From assembly GCF_009807095.1 (NCBI RefSeq), contig NZ_WUCC01000011.1:1-64000 (forward strand): a stretch of 64,000 nucleotides of DNA, given 5' to 3'. Below, piece by piece: positions 14,837 to 21,910 of this stretch. The translations under genes and the position numbers were made by a program. The DNA is from Rathayibacter sp. VKM Ac-2754. Lineage in GTDB: Bacteria > Actinomycetota > Actinomycetes > Actinomycetales > Microbacteriaceae. The first letter of the stretch is position 1; each line of letters opens with the position of its first letter. Under the pieces are notes generated by a model. The model was not told where the DNA came from. It did not search any database and worked only from the letters and a program-made list of their open reading frames with translations.

Positions 14837-15949
14837 TCACACCGAGGGCTCGAGATACCGCGAGAGGACGCGCGCGGCGTCGCGTCCGGCGCGGTTCGCG
14901 CCGACGGTCGACTGCGAGGGGCCGAAGCCGATCAGGTGCACGCGCGGGTCGGCGTCGACCCGGGTCCCGGTCATCGTGATGCCGCCGCGATCGTTGCGCA
15001 GGGCGAGCGGATCGAGGTGCGCGAGATCGCCGCGGAAGCCGGTGGCCCAGAGGATGTCGTCGACCGGCGTGAGCGTCCCGTCGGCCTCGCGCACGCCGTC
15101 CGGCTCGATCGCGGTGAACATCGGCCGGCGCACGAGCGCGCCCCGCTCGCGGGCGGCGACCGCGTACGGGGTCCAGGCGAGTCCGGTGTACGAGACGACG
15201 CTCCCGGCCGGGTTCCCCGCCTCGACGTCGGCGGTGACGCGCGCGATGATGTCGCGGCCCTCGGTCTCGGGAGTGAAGGCGCCGGGCAGCCAGACCGGCT
15301 CGCGGCGGGTGTACCAGAACGTGGTCGCGCCGCGCGAGATCTCCTCGAGCTGCTGTACCGCCGAGATGCCGCCACCGACGACGGCCACGCGCCGGCCGGC
15401 GAAGTCCTCGGCGCGGACGTAGTCGCGGGTGTGCAGCGACCGCCCGCGGAACGTCTCCTGCCCGGGGTGATGGGGGAGCAGCGGGTTGTTCCAGGTGCCG
15501 GTGGCGTTGATCACGGCGCGGGTGGCCCAGTCGCCCGCGTCGGTCCGGACGACGAGGTCGCCCTCCGGATCGTCGTCGACGGCCTCGACGCTCCGCGCGG
15601 TCACGGGGCGGAGGATCGGCAGCTGCTCGGCGCGCTCGAAGTCGGCGAAGTACCTCGGCACCGCGGCGCGCGACGGCTCTGCGGGATCGACGGGTGGGAC
15701 CGGGAAGCCGGGCAGGTCGAAGATGCCGTTCACCGTCGCCATCCGCAGCGACTCCCAGCGGTGCTGCCACGCGCCTCCGGGGGCGGGATTCGCGTCGAGC
15801 ATCACGAAGGTCCGGGCGCCGGAGGGATCGGCGAGGGCGCTCGAGAATCCGCGGCGCGCGAGGTGGTGGCCGGCCGAGAGCCCCGCCTGGCCGACGCCGA
15901 TCACCACGACGGTCGCCGCGCGCACGTCGGTGCCGCTCGCGTCGTCCAT
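14837..15949 (-). CDS. FAD-dependent NAD(P)-binding monooxygenase (CzcO/FMO-like)
   Basis: 370 residues from ATG 15949. It has two Rossmann motifs, GVGQAGLSAG near residue 18 for FAD and VVGGGISAVQQLEEI near residue 191 for NADPH, plus the ATG-type signature VINATGTWNNPLLP and a C-terminal LIGFGPSQSTVGANRAGR. The family includes flavin monooxygenases and the CzcO/ArsO proteins often found beside metal-resistance genes. It is divergent from the ArsR-CDF operon, which agrees with a metal- or oxidative-stress link, though the substrate is unknown. Confidence 0.85.
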   Translation of the reverse strand: MDDASGTDVRAATVVVIGVGQAGLSAGHHLARRGFSSALADPSGARTFVMLDANPAPGGAWQHRWESLRMATVNGIFDLPGFPVPPVDPAEPSRAAVPRYFADFERAEQLPILRPVTARSVEAVDDDPEGDLVVRTDAGDWATRAVINATGTWNNPLLPHHPGQETFRGRSLHTRDYVRAEDFAGRRVAVVGGGISAVQQLEEISRGATTFWYTRREPVWLPGAFTPETEGRDIIARVTADVEAGNPAGSVVSYTGLAWTPYAVAARERGALVRRPMFTAIEPDGVREADGTLTPVDDILWATGFRGDLAHLDPLALRNDRGGITMTGTRVDADPRVHLIGFGPSQSTVGANRAGRDAARVLSRYLEPSV

Positions 15950-15970
15950 CGCTCCAGCTTAGGACGTGGA

Positions 15971-15986
15971 TACAGCGATCGCTGTA
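15971..15986. promoter_or_regulatory. ArsR operator, perfect 16-bp palindrome
   Basis: TACAGCGATCGCTGTA is its own reverse complement and overlaps the first two bases of the likely -10 hexamer (15985-15990) of the ArsR-CDF operon. Binding here would block polymerase. It also lies 22 bases upstream of the divergent monooxygenase start. Confidence 0.8.
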
Positions 15987-15990
15987 CTAT
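15985..15990 (+). promoter_or_regulatory. -10 element TACTAT, leaderless promoter of the ArsR gene
   Basis: TACTAT is followed by seven bases and then the GTG start at 15998. That is the spacing of an actinobacterial leaderless promoter, in which the transcript begins at the start codon. No real Shine-Dalgarno lies in that short gap. Confidence 0.6.
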
Positions 15991-15997
15991 CGGAGTC

Positions 15998-16345
15998 GTG
16001 CCAGCCGCCCTGCCCGTCACCGCGACCCTCACCCACACCGCCGCGCTCGCCCGCCTCGGCTCGGCGCTGTCCGACCAGACCCGCGCGAGCATCCTGCTGA
16101 TGCTGCGTGAGGCGCCGGCGTTCCCCTCCGACCTCGCCGACGCGCTCGACGTCTCGCGCCAGGTGATGTCGAACCACCTCGCCTGCCTCCGCGGCTGCGG
16201 CCTGGTCGCCGCGATCCCGGAGGGGCGGCGCACCTGGTACCGCCTCGCCGACCCGCACCTCGCGCCCGCGCTCGACGACCTGCTGCGGGTGGTGCTGTAC
16301 GTCGACCCCGACTGCTGCGAGGGCGAGGGGTGCAGCTGCTCATGA
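15998..16345 (+). CDS. ArsR/SmtB-family metal-responsive repressor
   Basis: 115 residues from GTG 15998. The winged helix is clear: ARLGSALSDQTRASILLMLREAPAFPSDLADALDVSRQVMSNHLACLRGCGLVAAIPEGRRTWYRLADPHL. The C-terminal tail is cysteine-rich (DPDCCEGEGCSCS), as in CmtR/CadC-like sensors of soft metals such as Cd, Pb or Zn. Its stop overlaps the start of a CDF-type transporter gene, and it has its own palindromic operator over the promoter. Metal induction of the transporter is the expected circuit. Confidence 0.92.
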   Translation: MPAALPVTATLTHTAALARLGSALSDQTRASILLMLREAPAFPSDLADALDVSRQVMSNHLACLRGCGLVAAIPEGRRTWYRLADPHLAPALDDLLRVVLYVDPDCCEGEGCSCS

Positions 16346-16980
16346 CGACGCTCACCGCGGACCGCCGCACGCTCCTCCGGCGCCGGGTGCGCCTCCTGGT
16401 CGCCGCCACCATCGGCTACAACCTCGTCGAGGCGATCGTCGCGCTGAGCGCCGGCGCCGCGGCGTCCTCGACGGCGCTGATCGGCTTCGGGCTCGACTCC
16501 GGCATCGAGGTGCTGTCGGCCGCCGCGGTCGCCTGGCAGTTCACGCGTCGCGATCCCGAGCGCTACGAGAAGGGCACGCTGCGCGTGATCGCGGTGGCCT
16601 TCTTCGCGCTCGCCGCCTACGTCGCGTTCTCGTCCGTGCTGGCGCTCGCCGGCGCCCGGGAGGCGGAGCACAGCCCGCTCGGGCTCGTCATCACAGCGCT
16701 GAGCGTGATCGTGATGCCGTTCCTCTCGTTCGCCGAGCGCCGCACCGGCCGCGAGCTCGGGTCGGCCAGCGTCGTGGCCGACTCGAAGCAGACCCTGGTC
16801 TGCACGTGGCTGTCGGCCGCGGTGCTGATCGGGCTGGTGCTCGACGGCCTGCTCGGCTGGTGGTGGGCGGATCCGGTCGCCGGGCTCGTGATCGTCGTCT
16901 TCGCGCTGCGCGAGGGCGTGGAGGCGTGGCGCGGCGACGCGTGCGCCACCTCCGTCGGCATGGTGCTCGAGGACGACTGA
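16342..16980 (+). CDS. Cation diffusion facilitator-like metal transporter
   Basis: 212 residues from ATG 16342, overlapping the ArsR stop. Five to six membrane segments are seen, with CDF hallmarks: IGYNLVEAIVALSAG, GLDSGIEVLSAAAVAWQF (metal-site Asp and Glu) and the second half VVADSKQTLVCTWLSAAVLIGLVLDGLLGWWWADPVAGLVIV. It lacks the C-terminal cytoplasmic domain of full CDF exporters. It should export divalent cations, under ArsR control. Confidence 0.88.
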   Translation: MTTLTADRRTLLRRRVRLLVAATIGYNLVEAIVALSAGAAASSTALIGFGLDSGIEVLSAAAVAWQFTRRDPERYEKGTLRVIAVAFFALAAYVAFSSVLALAGAREAEHSPLGLVITALSVIVMPFLSFAERRTGRELGSASVVADSKQTLVCTWLSAAVLIGLVLDGLLGWWWADPVAGLVIVVFALREGVEAWRGDACATSVGMVLEDD

Positions 16981-16988
16981 GGCTCTCG

Positions 16989-17360
16989 TCAGTGCGAGTG
17001 CAGGACCGCCCAGGCGAAGAGCGAGTCGAGACGACGCACATCGGCGCCGCGGCCGAGCTTGATCTTGATGTGGCCCGCGCGGGTCCAGAGCTCGACCTCG
17101 GAGTTGATGTCGAACGTGCCCGCGTTCTCGGTCGACCACATGTTGATCGAGCTGTAGGGCAGCGAGTAGATCTCGACCTTCTTGCCGGTGATGCCCTGCG
17201 CGTCGCGGACGATCAGCCGCTTCGTAGTGAACGTCGCCGAGTCGCGCAGGGTGCGGAAGGCGGCGACCGCCGTCTCGCCCTCGACGAGCAGCGCTCCGAC
17301 GTCATCGGGGACGGCGATCTCTTGGGCGAGGGTCCAGGTGAGCAGCGGTGCGATGTCCAT
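16989..17360 (-). CDS. Bacterial PH-domain protein (YokE/bPH_3 type)
   Basis: 123 residues from ATG 17360. A single pleckstrin-homology-like beta barrel: ALLVEGETAVAAFRTLRDSATFTTKRLIVRDAQGITGKKVEIYSLPYSSINMWSTENAGTFDINSEVELWTRAGHIKIKLGRGADVRRLDSLFAWAVL. The IYSLPYSSI and FDINSEVELWT motifs are typical of YokE-like proteins. Ligand and role are unknown; it is cytoplasmic with no membrane segment. It ends convergently 8 bases after the CDF gene. Confidence 0.85.
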   Translation of the reverse strand: MDIAPLLTWTLAQEIAVPDDVGALLVEGETAVAAFRTLRDSATFTTKRLIVRDAQGITGKKVEIYSLPYSSINMWSTENAGTFDINSEVELWTRAGHIKIKLGRGADVRRLDSLFAWAVLHSH

Positions 17361-17451
17361 CCGGCCACTCTGGCTGCTCGAGCGCCGGAGCGCACTCCCG
17401 AGGGCTGATTCCACCCAGCGACTCCCCACTGGCGTGCGCGATCCTCGGAGG

Positions 17452-18339
17452 ATGACTCCCGCCGTGCCCGACGCCCTCGTCCCGCTCGCGCTGCGGCTGA
17501 TCCGGGCCGACCGCACCTTCGTCACGGCCGACGGTGCTCGCCGGCGCATCCGCGAGAACGCGCTGCGGCCGGCGCCGTACGGTCCCCCGCCACGCCTGCG
17601 ACCCGGAGTGCGGGTCGACGTGGAGCAGGTCGGCGGCTGGCCGGTCTACTCGATCCGGCCGCAGCGCATCCTCGGCGGAGTCGTCTACGCGCACGGCGGC
17701 GGCTGGGTCAACGAGATCGCGCCGCAGCACTGGTGGCTCGCCGCGCGGATCGCGGACAAGGCGTCAGTGGCGGTGACCCTCCCGATCTACCCGCTCGTGC
17801 CGTTCGGCACCGCGCTGGAGGCGCGCGACGGCGTGCTCGCGCTCGTGCGGCGCAGTCTCGAGCGCCACGGACCGACCGCGCTGGCCGGTGACTCGGCCGG
17901 CGGGCAGATCGCCCTCTCGACGGCGCTCGCCCTCCGCGACCACGGCGTGACCCTCCCGCAGACCCTGCTGATCTCGCCCGCGCTGGATCTCACCTGGAGC
18001 AACCCGCGCATCCCGCTCGTCCAGCCGACGGACCCGTGGCTGGCGACTCCCGGTGGCCGGGTGCTCGCCGACCGCTGGCGCGGCTCCCTCGAGCTCGTCG
18101 ATCCGGTGGTGAGCCCGCTCTTCGGCGACCTCACCGGGCTCGGGCCTCTGACGGTCTTCACCGGCACCCGCGACGTGCTGAACCCCGATGCGCACGTGCT
18201 CGCGTCGAAGGCTGAGGCCGCGGGAGTGCCGCTCACGCTGCACGAGGCCGTCGGCCAGGTGCACGTGTATCCGCTGGTGCCGACTCGCGCCGGCCGCGCG
18301 GCGCAGTGCGACATCGTCGCGGCCCTGCGGCCGCACTGA
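17452..18339 (+). CDS. Alpha/beta hydrolase, hormone-sensitive lipase type
   Basis: 295 residues from ATG 17452; a GTG at 17464 is an alternative because GGAGG abuts the ATG with no spacing. The oxyanion motif HGGGW is at 81-85, the nucleophile elbow GDSAGG at 146-151 (Ser148), a late GTRDVLNPDAHVL gives the acid and QVHVYP the histidine. It should hydrolyse short-chain esters in the cytoplasm; no signal peptide is present. It ends before a hairpin between convergent genes. Confidence 0.88.
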   Translation: MTPAVPDALVPLALRLIRADRTFVTADGARRRIRENALRPAPYGPPPRLRPGVRVDVEQVGGWPVYSIRPQRILGGVVYAHGGGWVNEIAPQHWWLAARIADKASVAVTLPIYPLVPFGTALEARDGVLALVRRSLERHGPTALAGDSAGGQIALSTALALRDHGVTLPQTLLISPALDLTWSNPRIPLVQPTDPWLATPGGRVLADRWRGSLELVDPVVSPLFGDLTGLGPLTVFTGTRDVLNPDAHVLASKAEAAGVPLTLHEAVGQVHVYPLVPTRAGRAAQCDIVAALRPH

Positions 18340-18352
18340 GAGTCGATTCGTC

Positions 18353-18425
18353 TGCGCAACCAAGGCTGAACGCCCCGAATCGCGAGATTCGGGAGGATTC
18401 GGGGCATCCAGCCTCAGTTGTGCGG
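18353..18425. terminator. Hairpin, copy 1 of a repeated intergenic stem-loop
   Basis: An imperfect inverted repeat pairs AAGGCTGAACGCCCCGAATC with GATTCGGGGCATCCAGCCTC and further GCAAC/GTTGTGC bases. It lies between the convergent ends of the esterase gene (18339) and the P-loop gene (18497), as expected for a two-way terminator. A near-copy sits at 19056-19126 on the other side of the P-loop gene. Confidence 0.65.
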
Positions 18426-18496
18426 GTGTTGGCCGTGCGACACGGAAGTCACGTTCGCGAAGCGGCCGGATCCGGTGGTTCGCGGACGAGGACCGG

Positions 18497-19021
18497 TCAG
18501 CGGAGCCCGTTGGCGCGCGCGAAGCGGTCCAGCGCGGCGCGGTCCGGCAGGAGCACCGAGGGGACGGCTGACTCCTCGTGCAGCCTCCGGCAGCGCCCCC
18601 TGCTCCGGCGCGAGGGACCGAGGAGGAACCGCAGCATCGCGAGGCTCACCCGGTCGCGCGTCTCCTCCAGGCCGCCGACGCGTTCCTGCCCGCTCCAGGT
18701 GCGGTGGAGGTAGCGGATCACGGTCGCGGTCGTGGTGGACTCGAGCGCGATCAGGCCCGTCGCCCGGTCGAGGCGCTCGGGCAGCCAGCGCGAGTAGTTG
18801 CCCTCGATCACCCAGCACTCGCCGGCGATGGCCGCGGCATGGAGCGCGGCGAACTCGTCGTCGCCCCGCTCGACCCAGTGCCTGCCGGGAAGATGCCGGT
18901 ACTGGTCGAGGTGGACGACCCGCATCCCTCGGGCGCGGCCGATAGCCGCGGCGAGAGTCGACTTGCCGCTGCTCGACGGGCCGATGATGCAGAGGCGATC
19001 GCCGAGGTCATCGAGGTCCAT
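18497..19021 (-). CDS. P-loop nucleotide kinase-like protein (FlaR/AAA_17 type)
   Basis: 174 residues from ATG 19021. The Walker A motif GPSSSGKST is at residues 14-22, followed by HLDQYRHLPGRHWVERGDDEF and GECWVIEGNYSRWLPERLDRATGLIALE, the pattern of adenylate kinase-like 'topology modulation' proteins. The late R-rich helix RRSRGRCRRLHEE may form a lid. It likely phosphorylates a small molecule with ATP, but the acceptor is unknown. It stands alone and is bracketed by two related hairpins. Confidence 0.8.
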   Translation of the reverse strand: MDLDDLGDRLCIIGPSSSGKSTLAAAIGRARGMRVVHLDQYRHLPGRHWVERGDDEFAALHAAAIAGECWVIEGNYSRWLPERLDRATGLIALESTTTATVIRYLHRTWSGQERVGGLEETRDRVSLAMLRFLLGPSRRSRGRCRRLHEESAVPSVLLPDRAALDRFARANGLR

Positions 19022-19055
19022 CCCTCGATCCTGGCCGTTGCCGGGGCTGCGACCG

Positions 19056-19126
19056 CAGAAAGAAGGCTGAACGCTCCGAATCGCGACGTTCTCGCGGATC
19101 CGGGGCGTTCAGCCTTCGTTGTGCGG
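19056..19126. terminator. Hairpin, copy 2 of the repeated stem-loop
   Basis: AAGGCTGAACGC pairs exactly with GCGTTCAGCCTT (core 19063-19116), with CCG/CGG and GATTC-like bases extending the stem. Read on the minus strand it follows the rhaI stop (19130) and ends in a CTTCTTTC run, consistent with termination of the rhamnose operon. Confidence 0.65.
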
Positions 19127-19129
19127 GGC

Positions 19130-20299
19130 TCAGGCGCCCCAGCTCGACTGGGTGCCGCCGACGCGCTCGTCGGCGAGGGCCTGGGCGTGGCCGGAGGCGG
19201 CGTAGGCCGCCATCGGGTCGGCCGGCAGGCCACGGGACGAGCGCCACTCGGCCAGCGCCGGGCGCACGTCCGAGTAGAAGGCGTCCATGAAGATCCCGTT
19301 CGCGCCCAGCACGTCGCCGGCGAGCTGCGCCTCCTCGAGGGCGGCGCGGTCGACGAGCAGCGCGCGCGCCGTCATCTCCTGCACGTTGAGCACCGAGCGG
19401 ATCTGACCGGGGATCTTGTCCTCGACGTTGTGGCACTGGTCGAGCATGAAGGCGACGGGCGAGTCCGGGCCGTAGCCGCCTCCGCGCACGACCTCGAAGA
19501 GGATGCGGAAGAGCTGGAACGGGTCGGCCGCGCCGACGATGAGGTCGTCGTCGGCGTAGAAGCGCGAGTTGAAGTCGAACGAGCCGAGCTTCCCGAGGCG
19601 CAGCAGCTGGGCGACGATGAACTCGATGTTGGTGCCGGGCGCGTGGTGACCGGTGTCGAGGCAGACCAGCGCGCGGTCGCCGAGGGCGGCGACGTGGGCG
19701 TACGAGGTGCCCCAGTCCGGCACATCCGTGTGGTAGAAGGCGGGCTCGAAGAACTTGTACTCGAGCACGAGGCGCTGCTCGGCCCCGAGGCGCTCGTAGA
19801 TCGCGGCGAGGGAGTCGGCGAGGCGGTCCTGGCGGCCGCGGATGTCCTGCTGGCCCGGGTAGTTCGAGCCGTCGGCGAGCCAGATCTTGAGGTCGCGCGA
19901 TCCGGTCGCGTCCATGATGTCGATGCACGCGAGGTGGTGGTCGATCGCCTTCTGGCGGATCACGGGGTCGGAGTGGGTCAGCGAGCCGAACTTGTAGTCG
20001 TCGTCCTGGAACGTGTTCGAGTTGATGGTGCCGAGACTCACTCCGACGGAGGCCGCGTAGTCGCCGAGCGCGCTGTAGTCGTCGACCTTGTCCCACGGGA
20101 TGTGCAGTGCGACGCTCGGGGCGAGGCCGGTCAGTTCGTTGACCTTCGCGGCGTCGGCGATCTTCTCCTCGATGGTGCGCGGCGTGCCGGGGGTCGAGAA
20201 GACCTTGAAGCGGGTCCCGGAGTTGCCGAAGGCCCACGAGGGCAGCTCGATGGCCTGCTGCTCGAGCTGGCGGAGGATGTCGGGGCTGAGAGCGGTCAC
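19130..20299 (-). CDS. rhaI: L-rhamnose isomerase
   Basis: 389 residues from GTG 20299 behind GAAGGA. It converts L-rhamnose to L-rhamnulose in the cytoplasm. The sequence shows the xylose-isomerase-like TIM-barrel metal residues of the RhaI (Pseudomonas-type) class: VLEYKFFEPAFYHTDVPDWG, CLDTGHHAPGTNIE, FDFNSRFYADDDL and FMLDQCHNVEDKIPGQI. Length is close to the class norm. It overlaps the mutarotase gene by four bases. Kinase and aldolase genes for the rest of the pathway are not in this window. Confidence 0.93.
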   Translation of the reverse strand: MTALSPDILRQLEQQAIELPSWAFGNSGTRFKVFSTPGTPRTIEEKIADAAKVNELTGLAPSVALHIPWDKVDDYSALGDYAASVGVSLGTINSNTFQDDDYKFGSLTHSDPVIRQKAIDHHLACIDIMDATGSRDLKIWLADGSNYPGQQDIRGRQDRLADSLAAIYERLGAEQRLVLEYKFFEPAFYHTDVPDWGTSYAHVAALGDRALVCLDTGHHAPGTNIEFIVAQLLRLGKLGSFDFNSRFYADDDLIVGAADPFQLFRILFEVVRGGGYGPDSPVAFMLDQCHNVEDKIPGQIRSVLNVQEMTARALLVDRAALEEAQLAGDVLGANGIFMDAFYSDVRPALAEWRSSRGLPADPMAAYAASGHAQALADERVGGTQSSWGA

Positions 20300-20682
20300 G
20301 GTGCGGTTCCTTCGGTGCTGGTGGTGGGGGAGAGGGCGGTGAGCTGGTCCTCGAGGTGGAAGACCTCGGTGAGCGGGAGGAAGCCCTCATCGGGGGCGCC
20401 GTCGAGGTCGACGAAGAACTCGGCCATCTCGGCCTGCCAGCGCGCGTTGACGTCGGTCTCGGCCATCGCGGCCTGCGCGTCGGCGAGCGACGGCGTCTCG
20501 ACGTAGCCGATCAGGAGGCCGTCGTCGCTGACGAAGAGCGAGTAGTTGTTCCAGCCGGCGGCCTTGAGAGCGCGGAGCATGTCGGGCCAGACGGCCCAGT
20601 GCCGCTCGCGGTACTCCGCGAGGCGCTCGGGCTTCACGCGGAGCTGGAAGCAGGCCCGGGTGAGGGGGGTGTCACTCGTCAT
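20296..20682 (-). CDS. rhaM: L-rhamnose mutarotase
   Basis: 128 residues from ATG 20682. It interconverts alpha and beta anomers of L-rhamnose, feeding the isomerase. Family features: ACFQLRVKPERLAEYRERHWAVWPDMLRALKAAGWNNYSLF, the LLIGYVET strand, and MAETDVNARWQAEMAEFF with the conserved WQ. It is the first gene of the rhaM-rhaI pair and is divergent from a LacI-type regulator with an operator between them. Confidence 0.92.
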   Translation of the reverse strand: MTSDTPLTRACFQLRVKPERLAEYRERHWAVWPDMLRALKAAGWNNYSLFVSDDGLLIGYVETPSLADAQAAMAETDVNARWQAEMAEFFVDLDGAPDEGFLPLTEVFHLEDQLTALSPTTSTEGTAP

Positions 20683-20711
20683 CGAGCGGCTCCTTCGGTG
20701 CGGAGGGGGGT

Positions 20712-20725
20712 GTGAATCGTTTCAC
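20712..20725. promoter_or_regulatory. LacI-type operator upstream of rhaM
   Basis: GTGAATCGTTTCAC has GTGAA/TTCAC arms around a central CG, the usual LacI/GalR-family layout, with one mismatched pair. It sits 30 bases upstream of the rhaM start and in the spacer to the LacI gene (start 20827). Confidence 0.75.
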
Positions 20726-20826
20726 CGCAGGCTAGCGCGCGGCGACGGAGGCTGTCAAAGCCCTCGCCGCGCGGCCCGGTGCCATACTTCCGGGACGCCC
20801 AGGAGTCGATCTCTCGAGGAGGAGCC

Positions 20827-21816
20827 GTGCCGTCCGTGAGCATCCGCGACGTCGCCGCCCGCGCCGGTGTGTCGGTGGGCACGGTGTCGAACGTCCTCAA
20901 CCGGCCCGAGAAGGTCGGCAGCGAGTCCGTCGAGCGCGTGCACGAGGCGATCGCCGCGCTCGGCTTCGTCCGCAACGACGCGGCCCGGCAGCTCCGCGCG
21001 GGCCGCAGTCGCAGCGTCGGGCTGGTCGTGCTCGACGCCGGCAACCCCTTCTTCTCGGATCTCGCGCGCGGAGCGCAGGCCAGGGCCGCGGAGGCGGGGC
21101 TCGCGGTGCTGCTCGCGAGCACCGACTCCGACGCCGCCCGCGAGGACTCGTACCTCGACCTCTTCGAGGAGCAGCGCGTCAGCGGGGTGCTCATCTCGCC
21201 GCAGGGGGAGGAGTCGGCGCGCCTCGCCCGCCTCCGCTCGCACGGCATCCCGTGCGTGCTCGTCGACCGGGAGTCGAGCGACCCCGCGTTCTCGTCGGTG
21301 GCTGTCGACGACATCGCCGGCGGGCGTCTCGCCGTCGAGCACCTGCTGCAGCTCGGGCGCCGCCGCATCGCGGTGGTCGGCGGGCCGGAGTCGATCCGTC
21401 AGGTCGCCGATCGCGTCGCGGGGGCGCGGCAGGCGGTCGCGGCCGTCGACGGGGCGACGCTCGAGGAGATCCCGACCGAGGCGCTGTCGGTGCTCGCCGG
21501 GCGCGAGGCGGGGCGCGCGATCGCCGAGCGCGTCGCCTCCGATCGCCCCGATGCGATCTTCTGCGCCAACGACCTCCTTGCCGTCGGGGTGCTGCAGGCG
21601 CTGGTGCTGCTGGGCGAGATCAGAGTGCCGGAGGATGTGGCGCTGATCGGCTACGACGACATCGCGTTCGCGACCGCGACGGTGGTGCCGCTGTCGAGCA
21701 TCCGCCAGCCGAGTGCGCTGATCGGGGCGACGGCGGTCGAGCTCCTGCTCGATCCCTCCCCGCGCCAGGTCGTCTTCCAGCCCGAGCTCGTCGTGCGCGC
21801 CTCCACCTCCGGCTGA
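20827..21816 (+). CDS. LacI-family regulator, probable rhamnose repressor
   Basis: 329 residues from GTG 20827 behind GAGGAGGAG. The N-terminal helix-turn-helix VSIRDVAARAGVSVGTVSNVLNRPEKV is followed by the hinge and a periplasmic-binding-protein-like effector domain (SRSVGLVVLDAGNPFFSDLARGAQ, GVLISPQGEES, AIFCANDLLAVGVLQAL, VALIGYDDIAFATATVVPLSSIRQP). It is divergent from rhaM-rhaI and has a fitting operator in the spacer, so it most likely represses rhamnose use. A CATACT -10 candidate lies near 20783. Confidence 0.92.
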   Translation: MPSVSIRDVAARAGVSVGTVSNVLNRPEKVGSESVERVHEAIAALGFVRNDAARQLRAGRSRSVGLVVLDAGNPFFSDLARGAQARAAEAGLAVLLASTDSDAAREDSYLDLFEEQRVSGVLISPQGEESARLARLRSHGIPCVLVDRESSDPAFSSVAVDDIAGGRLAVEHLLQLGRRRIAVVGGPESIRQVADRVAGARQAVAAVDGATLEEIPTEALSVLAGREAGRAIAERVASDRPDAIFCANDLLAVGVLQALVLLGEIRVPEDVALIGYDDIAFATATVVPLSSIRQPSALIGATAVELLLDPSPRQVVFQPELVVRASTSG

Positions 21817-21910
21817 CCTCTCTCGCGGACCTCCGCATGGGGCGCGGCGCGGCTGGTACCGTTTATGGGCCGGGTGCAGATATCCGGAACCTCCCCCGTC
21901 GAAAGCCGTC

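Noticed and set aside
18353-19126. Possible tRNA or small RNA genes in the two hairpin elements
   Set aside because: No acceptor, anticodon or T-arm pattern. The simple long stems fit terminators or repeated hairpins.
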